DNA of 64,000 bases from Cryobacterium breve (lineage in GTDB: Bacteria; Actinomycetota; Actinomycetes; Actinomycetales; Microbacteriaceae): contig NZ_CP075584.1 in assembly GCF_027594785.1 (NCBI RefSeq), positions 806,001 to 870,000 of the forward strand, read 5' to 3'. The position numbers were made by a program, and so were the translations under genes. Each line of letters begins with the position of its first letter. Position 1 is the stretch's first letter. The notes below the pieces were generated by a model. That model did not search any database, was not told where the DNA came from, and saw only the letters and a program-made list of their open reading frames with translations. Shown piece after piece: positions 43,008 through 51,143 of the stretch.

Positions 43008-44090
43008 ATGGACGAAATTGCTGGACGCATTGCAGAGCGCCTGCACGCCGCTTTACCTGGGGTGTCGCAAGCGGAGTTAGCGCGCCGCATTGAAATGGAC
43101 CCGTCAGCGCTGTCCCGAGTGATGACGGGCAAGCGCGGGTTGGCCGGCTCCGAAGTTGCCGCACTTGCGGCGCAATTGCGTGTCAGCACCGATTGGCTGC
43201 TGCTCGGCGAGGATCCGTTTCCGATCGCACTTGCAGCGCGCCACGATTATGCAGCTGGCGAATACTCGTCCTCATTAAGCGAGGACACGATGTCTCTCGT
43301 CTCTGGCATCGCGCTCGCCTACGAGCAGGCGGGCGAACTGCCCGCCTTGGACGTAGCCGTGCCAGTGCCCACAGACCCGGCTGAGGTTCGTCGTCTATTG
43401 GACTTGAAGTTCGGAACGGATTGGCCTCGCCACTTCGCGGACGCAGTCGAGCGTACGTTCGCTGTCGATGTCGTAAAGGCTGAACTTGCGGGGCACTCGG
43501 GGCTGTCGCTGAAGCTGCCTAACGCGACTGTCATCGTCGTCCCAACTCAAGTGTTCTGGGGACGTCAGAACTGGACGATCGCACACGAGCTATGGCATGT
43601 TGCGAACGGTCATTTCGCCCCGTTATACGGTGGCGCGGCCGCCGACGGAGAATTTGCGGCAAACAGATTCGCAAAGGAGTTGCTGCTTCCAGAGAAGCTC
43701 ATACGTGATACGAATTGGGAGTCAATCTCCGACGCAGAACTTTCTCATTTCCTCTGGCGGTCAGGGGCGTCGATGCAGGCGCTTTCAACCCGCCTCACGT
43801 CGCTCGGACTCCCGGCCCCAGTTTGCAACGAACCGCTGCTATCTATGCTTCGCCGACATGTCAGCGTCGAGGGGCCGAGCCAAGATCCGGTTACCGCTCG
43901 AGTGCGCGATGCGGCCGCGCGACGTTTCCCCACGCGACTTCTGGTGGAGCACGAGGAGTCCGACCAGCATCCGAAGACGCTTGCGTGGATGCTAGGAGCT
44001 CCTCTGGAAGCCGGGGAGGATCCCTACGCGCTCCCGGAACCAGCCGACGTCGATGAACTGGTCGAACTATTTGGGTTGTCAAAGGCGTGA
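43008..44090 (+). CDS. XRE-family HTH / ImmA-IrrE metallopeptidase fusion
   Basis: A 360-residue two-domain protein. Residues 10-65 form an XRE-type helix-turn-helix (VSQAELARRIEMDPSALSRV, then LRVSTDWLLLGEDPF). The central region carries a zinc-peptidase motif HELWH at residues 193-197 in IAHELWHVANGHF, followed by EFAANRFAKELLLPEKL, the COG2856 pattern. The C-terminal part ends in a helical stretch (DVDELVELFGLSKA). Such fusions act as regulators or antitoxins that are cleaved or cleave partners. Its stop overlaps the PIN gene start (GTGA), so both are made together. The upstream palindrome suggests autoregulation. Confidence 0.85.
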   Translation: MDEIAGRIAERLHAALPGVSQAELARRIEMDPSALSRVMTGKRGLAGSEVAALAAQLRVSTDWLLLGEDPFPIALAARHDYAAGEYSSSLSEDTMSLVSGIALAYEQAGELPALDVAVPVPTDPAEVRRLLDLKFGTDWPRHFADAVERTFAVDVVKAELAGHSGLSLKLPNATVIVVPTQVFWGRQNWTIAHELWHVANGHFAPLYGGAAADGEFAANRFAKELLLPEKLIRDTNWESISDAELSHFLWRSGASMQALSTRLTSLGLPAPVCNEPLLSMLRRHVSVEGPSQDPVTARVRDAAARRFPTRLLVEHEESDQHPKTLAWMLGAPLEAGEDPYALPEPADVDELVELFGLSKA

Positions 44091-44656
44091 CCGCACCGGA
44101 CTACATCTTCCCGGACAATACCGTCCTGATTAACTTCGCCATCATTGGGCAACTGCCGTTACTAAAGGAACTCCTCCAGGGAAAAGGTGCGTGGGTAGCT
44201 GCCGTCGCTGCAGAATGTGAACTGTCGGTGCTTACTGGCCTCTACCCCACGCTGGGAACTGTGGCCGCAATGATGGCTGAGCCTCTAATGCCCACCGCAG
44301 CAGAGAGAGTAGACGGGCGCGCCATTCGCAACGACATTGCCGCCCCATATGAGCCGTTTCCGAAGAGTTATGGCGAGGCGGAGACTCTGGCCATCATAGA
44401 AAGACGGAATCTTTCTGCCCTCGTGATCACCGACGACGGAGGCGTTGGCCGTTACGTCAAGGACAAAAAGCTTGGTGTCAAGGTGCTTTCAACCACTGAC
44501 ATACTCGCCCTGTCCGTGCGGACCGGCCGCTTGACGCAGTCGGCCGGGGAGGTGCACATCGCTACGCTTTGCGCCGCCAATCGACGTCGCGTCAGTCTCA
44601 ATCTGTTTCGCGCTGCCCTCCCACCGGCGGCTACTGGCCAATTCGTCAAGAAGTAG
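44087..44656 (+). CDS. PIN-domain-like protein (putative toxin partner)
   Basis: The 189-residue protein has the acidic pattern of a PIN ribonuclease: Asp10 in FPDNTVLINFA, Glu97 and Glu99 in YGEAETLAIIE, and TDD (115-117) in VITDDGGVGRYVK. These are the usual metal-binding positions, with GEAE and TDD particularly characteristic. Start GTG 44087 overlaps the stop of the XRE/ImmA gene by four bases. PIN proteins are the most common type II toxins; pairing with an XRE/ImmA protein in place of a VapB-type antitoxin is less usual. Function as a toxin is inferred, not shown. Confidence 0.75.
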   Translation: MTAPDYIFPDNTVLINFAIIGQLPLLKELLQGKGAWVAAVAAECELSVLTGLYPTLGTVAAMMAEPLMPTAAERVDGRAIRNDIAAPYEPFPKSYGEAETLAIIERRNLSALVITDDGGVGRYVKDKKLGVKVLSTTDILALSVRTGRLTQSAGEVHIATLCAANRRRVSLNLFRAALPPAATGQFVKK

Positions 44657-44830
44657 TTTTTCTGGTTTTTCCGGGCACCAATACCGTCTCGGGCCATCGC
44701 CCGATTGTCTCCCGGCTAGGATCCGTCATCATCCCACCCGCTCCCTCACCACAAATCCCTAGTCGGCGGCGATGTATGACCGCACAGCGGCCACGACATC
44801 GGCGCTGTCGTAGCTGCGCTGCAGCTTTCG

Positions 44831-45552
44831 TTGGATGATTTCCAGAGCCTCAATGGAATTATCACTATTGAGGATTTCTGGCGAAGAGTGACGGCTGGCG
44901 ATTCCGTGGAGGCCGTCACAGGTTCGATCGAGGACGAAGTTGTGAGTCGCTTCACTGGTTCCCAGATTCGGGAGATTCTCACAACGGCGCGACAGGACGA
45001 CGGGCCAGATAGGTTCACGCAGGCCTTCGAGGGGCACCCCGACCATCGTGAGCCAATCGAGTGGCCGGTGTCGTCGGCCCCGGTAACTCCTGACTGGGCA
45101 CTGCTCTTCGCGCGCCTACGTGCGCTAGCCCTGGCTGCCCAGAATGCGTTCAGGGATGTCGCTGCGATACCTCGCGTTGGCGAGGGCTGGGTTTCCGAAA
45201 TGACACTTCTGCGAGGAACGATGGTAAATCAGGCCCGCCCCGGCTGGCTGGCTGGCTGGCTCCGCAGAGTCTGGACATCTATTTTTCCGATCACAACATC
45301 GGCGTTGAGTGCTTCGGTGCCCAGCAATCGGATCCTGTTGAGTATTTTGGGGACGCTGAAGCGTTTGAACGCCAGCAAGATCGCGATATTCGGAAACGAT
45401 CGATCTGCAAAGGCAACGGTTGCTCGCCAATCGAGGTCCATCCCGGCTACTCCCTCGACAACGTGATCGCCAGGCAAGTGCAGCAATCCGCGGCCAGGAA
45501 GTACACCAGCAAGTGCCAATGTTTCGGTCACGTAGCTGAAGGCGGCAGGTAA
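44831..45552 (+). pseudogene. Vsr/DUF559-like nuclease, frameshifted at a (GGCT)5 tract
   Basis: Two frames join into one protein of about 237 residues. The first gives ARLRALALAAQNAFRDVAAI, PRVGEGWVSEMTLLR and NQARPGWLA; the second gives QSLDIYFSDHNIGVECFGAQ, DRDIRKRSICKGNGCSPIEV and HPGYSL, ending at TAA 45550. The second part fits a PD-(D/E)xK/Vsr-like fold (Asp in LDIY, Glu in GVEC). The frames meet at five GGCT copies (45242-45261); three or six copies would be in frame. Start is uncertain (TTG 44831 used; GTG near 44889 possible). May be phase-variable or a plain frameshift. Confidence 0.65.
45242..45261 (+). repeat. Tetranucleotide tract (GGCT)x5
   Basis: Five perfect GGCT copies within the nuclease gene. 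The copy number sets the downstream frame: five is out of frame, three or six in frame. Such tracts mutate by slipped-strand mispairing. Confidence 0.9.
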
Positions 45553-45724
45553 CTCTCGACAAAGTCAGAGTCAAAAATGGCCCACCGTCTACGATGAGGC
45601 AATGTTTGCGCCGAAGGACCGAGCGGCCGGTCAATGGGCGAAAGCAGCCATGCCATCTGCCGCGATCTTCGCCGTGCTTGCGGCAAAAAGAACTGTCGAT
45701 TTCGCGAATTCGTTGACCTCCGGC

Positions 45725-45931
45725 TCAAAGCCGAGGTAGGTCGTCATAACGATGCGCATACTGGATCAACACAAAGGACCTACAGATGTCCAAATGAAGT
45801 TCTGGTAATGGCCATTTCGCAGTTCTATAGGTTTTGCCTCGCCCATCGAGCCCAGTGAAGTCGACGTCGAACGACCCCCCAAGTACCGAGTGGATCCTAT
45901 CTGGGACGTCATATCGGCCTAGTGGCTGCAC
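45725..45931 (-). CDS. Small hypothetical protein downstream of the integrase, 68 aa
   Basis: From GTG 45931 (VQPLGRYDVPDRIHSVLGG) to TGA 45725, with DVDFTGLDGRGKTYRT and a C-terminal helix LHLDICRSFVLIQYAHRYDD. It begins 42 bp after the integrase stop in the same direction, so it could be co-expressed as an accessory recombination protein, or be the truncated start of a second recombinase. GGAAAGGGAA lies upstream of the start. I do not recognise a family. Codon use is plausible but the ORF is short. Confidence 0.4.
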   Translation of the reverse strand: MQPLGRYDVPDRIHSVLGGSFDVDFTGLDGRGKTYRTAKWPLPELHLDICRSFVLIQYAHRYDDLPRL

Positions 45932-45972
45932 GGAGCGGCGCCCACTAGCCGTATGAGTTCCCTTTCCGGGAG

Positions 45973-47502
45973 TCAAGTGTCCCGTTCCTTTCGCGACTCC
46001 CCCGATTCGTTCTCCGCATCCGGGAACCCCCAATCGGCACTTGCAACGTCGCGCCTCGTTTCCGGGTCCATATCCGCCAGTGCGTGTACATACTTTAAAG
46101 TCGTCAACTTTGACGCGTGTCCAAGCCGTATCCGCACCCAATCCAGCGGATCGCCGTGGATTAGCCGGGCGTACGTCCTTCGATCGGGTTCGGACATGCT
46201 CAGAGCAAGTAACTGCATCTGCTGTCTCCGTTCAAGCTCAATCACTGCATACGAGTGCCGCAGGGCATGCGGATGGCATTTGATCCGAACGTCATGACGC
46301 TCGCAGCGGGAGTTGGCGTCTTTGAACACGCTCTGCCAACTGCGGGTGGACATCGGGAGCCCACCTTGAGTCAGCCAAACCAGAGCCGGCTCCCAGTATC
46401 CGTCGCGACGTACCAGGACACGCCTACGCTCAGCCGGGTTCAATTTCGCGATTCGTACGCTTCGTCCGTCCGGAGTCCGAGCAATCGGGATTGTCGGGTC
46501 ATGCACGAGAAAGGAATCAGAACGAGGAATGTTGTGACCATTTGCATAGGCACGCTCGATGGATTCCGCTCGATCCCCGCGAACGTATGCTTCAAGGTCC
46601 CGAAGCACAGTGCTCGGGTAATATACGGTCCGTCCTGATTCGTACTTGGCAGTACGCTTCGATATCTTGCCCGCGACGTAGTCCCTATGAACATCGCGAG
46701 GAGGGATGTCGAAGATCGTGAGGCTAGCTTCTTCCGACAGCCGCAGGCCAGTACGGATCATTAGATCCGCGAAGACCACGTTCCGGCCAGCCAAATCTCC
46801 ACGGAAGTTCCGGTCACGGAATCCGTCCGCGCCAAACCCCCTGATTCCGACGTCACGCCACCGACGGTATTCGGACGGGGTTAGCCAGTTGACACTGGGT
46901 TCGCCAGTATCTCGTCGCTTCTCGCTCGGGGTCTCGATGCTCCAGTCTTGGCGTGGAAAGGTGCGGCCGAACGGACGCTTGCGAGAAGGCCGCATGGACA
47001 TTGGCGACTTTCCAATGAGTCGTTTTTGACTGGCCCATGTATAGAAGCCGCCCAGAGTCGCAACTTCCCGATTCCACGTGCTCGCCTCCACCCTTGGACC
47101 TCTCTCGTCCAAGTTCCTCCAGACGAAATATGCGCGGCGATCTTCGACTGTCGCATCTCGCCAAAGCCTAGGACCGTTGCTGTCGCGATTATGCCAAAGA
47201 AAATCAAAAAAACGAGCCATGTCAACGGCATAGGCGGTCTGGGTATTCGCGGAGAATCCGGCCATCCGAACCGTCAAGAAGAACGAATTCAGCTCGACAT
47301 CAAAAGCCCCGTCCGGCGCTATCAAGAATGGAAGTCCCTCCTGAATCGCGTGTTCATCTAGCCATTCGACCCGTGACTGTAAACCGGGAGCGAGCGCCCC
47401 AAACTCATCCGCGTGGCCGACACCCCGCGTGGTGTACCAAACTTTCCAGCGGGCACGCAGATCTAGCGACGACCGCTTCCTCGGCAAATCCGCACCGTTC
47501 AC
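45973..47502 (-). CDS. Tyrosine recombinase / integrase, 509 aa
   Basis: Probably responsible for insertion of the island. Catalytic residues are present: Arg in MIRTGLRLSEEASL (about residue 250), Lys region VAGKISKRTAKYESG, HPHALRHSYAVIELE (about 411), RLGHASKLTTLKYVH with the nucleophilic tyrosine (about 470). The N-terminal part (FFLTVRMAGFSANTQTAYAV) is a SAM-like core-binding domain. At 509 residues it is longer than XerC/D. Start is GTG 47502, only about 45 bp from the right comM junction, the usual position of an integrase next to its attachment site. Confidence 0.9.
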   Translation of the reverse strand: MNGADLPRKRSSLDLRARWKVWYTTRGVGHADEFGALAPGLQSRVEWLDEHAIQEGLPFLIAPDGAFDVELNSFFLTVRMAGFSANTQTAYAVDMARFFDFLWHNRDSNGPRLWRDATVEDRRAYFVWRNLDERGPRVEASTWNREVATLGGFYTWASQKRLIGKSPMSMRPSRKRPFGRTFPRQDWSIETPSEKRRDTGEPSVNWLTPSEYRRWRDVGIRGFGADGFRDRNFRGDLAGRNVVFADLMIRTGLRLSEEASLTIFDIPPRDVHRDYVAGKISKRTAKYESGRTVYYPSTVLRDLEAYVRGDRAESIERAYANGHNIPRSDSFLVHDPTIPIARTPDGRSVRIAKLNPAERRRVLVRRDGYWEPALVWLTQGGLPMSTRSWQSVFKDANSRCERHDVRIKCHPHALRHSYAVIELERRQQMQLLALSMSEPDRRTYARLIHGDPLDWVRIRLGHASKLTTLKYVHALADMDPETRRDVASADWGFPDAENESGESRKERDT

Positions 47503-47529
47503 ACCGGGGAAGCTACCACCAACGTGTCA

Positions 47530-47540
47530 ACAAGTACATA
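47530..47540 (-). repeat. Right end of island, imperfect inverted repeat
   Basis: On the minus strand, TTATGTACTTG followed inward by TTGACAC; partner of the left-end motif at 41086-41098. The comM sequence resumes at 47547. A second TTATG (GTTTATG) adjoins the junction, so the exact crossover base is unresolved. Confidence 0.4.
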
Positions 47541-47546
47541 AACATA

Positions 47547-48602
47547 AACGAGCTGGAACCGCGCCGGGAAGTGCGCGACGGCGTTGGCACGGTGGATGCT
47601 GATCGTCCCTGATTCGAGCGGCTGCCGGAGGGCGTCGAGCACGGTGGATGCGAACTCGGGAGCCTCGTCGAGGAAGAGCACACCGTGGCAGGCTCGGGCA
47701 GCGGCACCCGGCCGGATCTGTCCGCTGCCGCCGCCGACCATGGCCGCGGCCGTCGCGGTGTGGTGCGGCGATTCGAGCGGCGGCCGGGTCACGAGGGAAC
47801 GGCCGAGTCCGCGGCCGCCGAGGGATCGCAGCGAACTCGCCTCGAGGGAGGCGGCCGGGTCCAGGTCGGGCAGAAGTCCAGGCAGGCGGGCGGCCAGCAT
47901 GGTCTTGCCGGATCCCGGCGGACCCAGCATGAAGAGATGGTGCCCGCCAGCCGCGGCGATCTGCAGGGCCAGGATCGCGTCCTCATTGCCGATGACGTCG
48001 GCAAGGTCCATCGAACCGGTTTCGGCGTCATTCCCGGCTGGTCCGGCTTCGGCGGGCCACTCGATCGCGTCAACCGGCACGGGCGTGAGCTCGGCCCCGT
48101 GCCAGATCGCCGCCTCACGGAGGGAGGCGACCCCGATCACGGTGACGCCGGGCACGAGTTCCGCCTCCGCGGCATTTCCGGCGGGAACCATGACGGTACG
48201 GTGGCCGAGCCGCGACGCCGCGATCACCGCGGGAAGCATGCCCGGGACGGGTCGAAGGCGCCCGTCGAGCGCGAGCTCGCCGATGTGGACGACCGAGCCG
48301 ACCGAACCGGCCGCGACCACCCCGTCCGCGGCGAGGCACGCGAGCGCGATCGCGAGGTCGAAGCCCGAACCGTGTTTGGGGAGCGCCGCGGGCGACAGGT
48401 TGATCGTGAGCTTGTTGTGGGTCAGCGGGGAGCCGGAGTTCTTGGCCGCGGCCCTGACCCGTTCGGTCGCCTCGGACAGCGCGGCGTCCGGCAGCCCGAT
48501 CAGCACCATGCCCGGGAGCTGGCTCGAGATATCGGCCTCGACTTCGACGAGTGCCCCGGTCAGCCCGAGCAGGGCGACGGCGTGAGTGCGGGCGAGGCCC
48601 AT
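47547..48602 (-). pseudogene. comM: comM 5' fragment (N-terminal two thirds), severed by island
   Basis: Encodes residues 1-352 of ComM/YifB: MGLARTHAVALLGLTGALVE with the Lon-like N-terminal domain (TINLSPAALPKHGSGFDLAI), then the AAA+ core with Walker A LGPPGSGKTMLAARLPG and Walker B GVLFLDEAPEFAS, ending RANAVAHFPARFQLV. Beyond 47547 the frame reads into island DNA (YVYVLVDTLVVASPV, then stop), giving a protein lacking the C-terminal third. ATG 48602 is the family start. yraN lies directly upstream and dprA follows the other half. Confidence 0.93.
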
Positions 48603-48632
48603 CAGCTCGCGCCCATCAGAGGGCACGCACGA

Positions 48633-48674
48633 GAACACGCTCGCTGGACACGCTCACTAGAACACGCTCACTAG
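48633..48674. repeat. Three 14-bp tandem repeats between yraN and comM
   Basis: GAACACGCTCGCTG, GACACGCTCACTAG and AACACGCTCACTAG in direct succession, covering the 68-bp junction; the CTAG of the last unit contains the yraN stop codon. No function is evident. Confidence 0.6.
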
Positions 48675-49027
48675 AACACACCGGGCAGGTGCTCGATCAC
48701 CGGCACGGCGCCGGGGGCGAGGAGGACCGCGATCGCGTCGATCCTGATCCGACCCGGCCAGGTATCCGCCTCCTCGCACCACGCCGCTGCGAGGCGGCGG
48801 AGGCGGGCGAGCTTCACGACCGTGATCGCCTCGAACGGATGCCCGAAGCCGGTCCCCGACCGCGTCTTCACCTCCACGAAGGCGACCTCCCCGTCGTGCT
48901 CGACGACGATGTCTATCTCGCCCTGTTCGCACCGCCAGTTGCGGGCGAGGAGCGTGTACCCGGCCTTCATCAGGAACCGTGCCGCGTGCTCCTCACCGAG
49001 CCTGCCCAGATCGTCTTTGCGTGCCAC
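48671..49027 (-). CDS. yraN: UPF0102 (YraN-like) putative endonuclease
   Basis: A 118-residue protein of the UPF0102 family with a PD-(D/E)xK-type core: LGRLGEEHAARFLMKAGYTL, WRCEQGEIDIVVEHDG, and VAFVEVKTRSGTGFG with the ExK motif, then a helix RLRRLAAAWCEEAD. Usually found between rnhB and comM, as here. Holliday-junction-like nuclease activity has been proposed for the family; no direct evidence here. ATG 49027. Confidence 0.9.
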   Translation of the reverse strand: MARKDDLGRLGEEHAARFLMKAGYTLLARNWRCEQGEIDIVVEHDGEVAFVEVKTRSGTGFGHPFEAITVVKLARLRRLAAAWCEEADTWPGRIRIDAIAVLLAPGAVPVIEHLPGVF

Positions 49028-49167
49028 GAGTGCCTCCCACGGACAGGATGCCGCGGGTGGGCGACCATCCGCAGGGCGGTCGTCGACCGGTGGACAGCAG
49101 GCCGAAGCCGACGCATGGTGAGGAGAGTCGGGAATTGGCCCTCGGAGTATCCGTCGCCGCGCGACTC

Positions 49168-49887
49168 CTAGACGCCGAGGCTCCTGAGTGCCTCGTCCAT
49201 GCGATCGGCGAGCACGCGATACCCCTCATCGTTCGGATGCAGGCCGTCGCCGGCCTTCCACTCCGGGTGGCCGTCGAGCCAGTGCGAGGCACCGGGAATG
49301 TAGTCGGCATCGATCGCCGCCGCGCCCGCGCTCTCCCAGTCGATGATCTGCTGCACCGAGCCGGGCCGCTCGTCGGTGTACCAGAACGGTTCGACCACGA
49401 TGACGCGTGCGACCGGCAGCGCCTCACTGATTCTGGTGAAGTCGGCCGTGATGGCAGCGCGGATGCGGTCGGCGCGAGCGGGCATCGAGAAGTTGTCGTT
49501 GAGACCCATCGTCACGATCACGATGTCGGGGTGGGCTGCGATGACCTGGTCGACGAGATCGTCGGACACGTCGGCCCGGTGGTTCACAAAACCGAGACCG
49601 TTCACGCTCGGATTCACCTCGGTCCAGCCGTGCTCCACGGACAGGAGCGTCGACCACCGGTGTTCAGTGCCCGAAGCTCCGGTCCCGAGCGTGTAGGAGT
49701 CCCCGTAGAACGCCACGACGGGACCGGCACCCGGAGACCCCGCCGCCGTCTCCGGAATCGGTTCGGCCGGTACCGCACGTCCGACCGAACCGATCACGGC
49801 GACGAGTCCAACGACGACGGCCACGGACCCCACCCATAGGGCCACGGCTGCTCGGGTCATTCGTCGGGGTGCACTCACACCAGTCAT
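49168..49887 (-). CDS. SGNH/GDSL-type hydrolase, membrane-anchored or secreted
   Basis: About 239 residues. A hydrophobic N-terminal segment (ALWVGSVAVVVGLVAVIGSV) directs export; the SGNH blocks are visible as VVAFYGDSYTLGTGASG (Ser nucleophile), a Gly in NPSVNGLGF, TMGLNDNFSMPA (Asn) and AGDGLHPNDEGYRVLAD (Asp-His). This is an esterase or acetyl-esterase fold; the substrate is unknown. Start ATG 49887 (MTGVSAPRRMTR) is a compromise; a GTG three codons on or the ATG at 49860 are alternatives. The 140-bp gap to yraN holds no feature. Confidence 0.82.
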   Translation of the reverse strand: MTGVSAPRRMTRAAVALWVGSVAVVVGLVAVIGSVGRAVPAEPIPETAAGSPGAGPVVAFYGDSYTLGTGASGTEHRWSTLLSVEHGWTEVNPSVNGLGFVNHRADVSDDLVDQVIAAHPDIVIVTMGLNDNFSMPARADRIRAAITADFTRISEALPVARVIVVEPFWYTDERPGSVQQIIDWESAGAAAIDADYIPGASHWLDGHPEWKAGDGLHPNDEGYRVLADRMDEALRSLGV

Positions 49888-49936
49888 TCGGAGCGGGATT
49901 CGTTCTGGTTTGCCCGGCAGTGCGGGAAAAGACCGG

Positions 49937-51052
49937 TCACGACACGAGGAGCGGCGTGCCGGTCCCCGCGGCCGCGAAAGCGGCATCCGTCGCCCGGAGC
50001 ACGCGGAGCACGTTCGCCCCGGCGAGGGCGGCGAGCTCGACGGCGGTCCAGCCCCTGGCTGCGAGCTCGGTCAGGAGCGCCGGATAACCGTCGACACCCT
50101 CGAGCCCGACCGGGAATTCGTCGGTGCCGTCGAAGTCGCCGCCGAGGCCGATGTGCCGGATCCCGGCGACCCGGCGGGCGTGCTCGATGTGGGCGATGAC
50201 CTCGTCGAGAGTCACCGTGGGCGCGGGGCCGTCGCGGGGCCCGTCGAACCAGGCGGCGAAGTCCGGGGAGAGGAACTGCGGCACGAAGGTGAGCATCAGC
50301 ACCCCGTCGTTGTCGCGCAGGCGCTCGAGCACATCGTCCGGCACGTTCCGCGGGTGGTCCGTGACGGCGGCGCACGAACTGTGGCTGAAGATCACCGGCG
50401 CCGACGTGACGGAGAGCGCCGCGTGCGCGGTCGCCGGCGACACGTGGGACAGGTCGACGAGCATGCCGAGCCGGTTCATCTCCCGCACGTATTCGACACC
50501 GCGCTCGGTGAGGCCGCCGTGCACGGGCTCGTCGGTGCCTGAATCGGCCCAGGTCGTATTGTGCACGTGCGTGAGAGTGAGGTACCGCACGCCGAGCCTG
50601 GCGAACATCCGCAGCACGGCCGGGGAGTCGTTGAGGCTGTGCGCGCCCTCGGCGCCGAGGAGGGACGCGATCCGGCCGTGCGACCTGGCCGACTCGACGT
50701 CTGCGGCGCTGCGGGCGATCTGGAAATCGTCCGGGTAGCGCGCGGCGAGCCGGTAGACCCAGTCGATCTGCTCGAGGGTGCCCTGGACGGCGTCGGCTCC
50801 GACCGATTCGTCACTCACGTAGACCGACCAGAACTGAGCGCCCACCCGGCCGGCCCGGAGGCGCTCGATGTCGGTATCGGTCGTCAGTCCCCGTTCGAGT
50901 CTCTCGACCGAGTATGCGCGGTTCTCGCGGCACTCCCACGCCCAGTCGTTGTGACCGTCGACCAGGGGTGCGAGCTCGAGGGCGTGGTCGACGACCGCGG
51001 CACGGGAGTTCGTCGTGGCGGCGTCGTTCTCTGCAGCGGATGCGAGGTACAT
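49937..51052 (-). CDS. Membrane-type dipeptidase (peptidase M19)
   Basis: A 371-residue amidohydrolase-fold dipeptidase with the M19 metal ligands: [10 protein letters not shown] (HxD), [14 protein letters not shown] (bridging Glu), [14 protein letters not shown] and [17 protein letters not shown] (His), and [15 protein letters not shown] (Asp). It lacks a signal peptide, so it is probably cytosolic and cleaves dipeptides or D-amino-acid-containing dipeptides. The ATG lies 91 bp from, and divergent to, the deazaflavin-dependent oxidoreductase gene. Confidence 0.9.
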   Translation of the reverse strand: MYLASAAENDAATTNSRAAVVDHALELAPLVDGHNDWAWECRENRAYSVERLERGLTTDTDIERLRAGRVGAQFWSVYVSDESVGADAVQGTLEQIDWVYRLAARYPDDFQIARSAADVESARSHGRIASLLGAEGAHSLNDSPAVLRMFARLGVRYLTLTHVHNTTWADSGTDEPVHGGLTERGVEYVREMNRLGMLVDLSHVSPATAHAALSVTSAPVIFSHSSCAAVTDHPRNVPDDVLERLRDNDGVLMLTFVPQFLSPDFAAWFDGPRDGPAPTVTLDEVIAHIEHARRVAGIRHIGLGGDFDGTDEFPVGLEGVDGYPALLTELAARGWTAVELAALAGANVLRVLRATDAAFAAAGTGTPLLVS

Positions 51053-51143
51053 GCTCCCACGCTAGTGCCGCGGTTCCCGCCGCGGAACCCGGGTTCCGCC
51101 GTGCACCGGTGCCGGCTCGGGTGCAGGTTACTAGGCTGGACCC

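Larger units (their letters stand above)
41085..47546. mobile_element. Genomic island inserted in comM (about 6.5 kb)
   Basis: The two comM halves end in FQLV (right side) and resume at MAANPCPCG (left side), defining the inserted segment to within a few bases. Inside are a tyrosine recombinase next to the right end, a 68-codon gene after it, a GIY-YIG protein, an XRE/ImmA-PIN pair, a frameshifted nuclease and a DUF4913 remnant. Base composition is visibly less GC-rich, with more A/T at third positions, than the flanking genes. No transfer genes were found, so it is an integrative, probably non-self-transmissible island. Confidence 0.9.

Noticed and set aside
42827..43009. A 61-codon minus-strand frame (MASLYLARCDYHN) divergent from the XRE/ImmA gene.
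   Set aside because: Its start overlaps the XRE ATG (CCATGG), it covers the operator, and no ribosome site or family supports it; kept only as a weak possibility.
43008..44656. Assigning the XRE/ImmA-PIN pair to a named defence system.
   Set aside because: The domain combination is suggestive but I cannot match it to a defined, characterised system from sequence alone.
44759..44860. Minus-strand frame ending SADVVAAVRSYIAAD opposite the nuclease start.
   Set aside because: Only the last 35 residues look protein-like and the rest is antisense to the nuclease; could be a truncated gene end but cannot be supported.
45602..45739. A 45-codon plus-strand frame (MFAPKDRAAGQWAKAAMPSA).
   Set aside because: Too short and without recognisable features to call; overlaps the 3' end of the 68-codon minus-strand gene.
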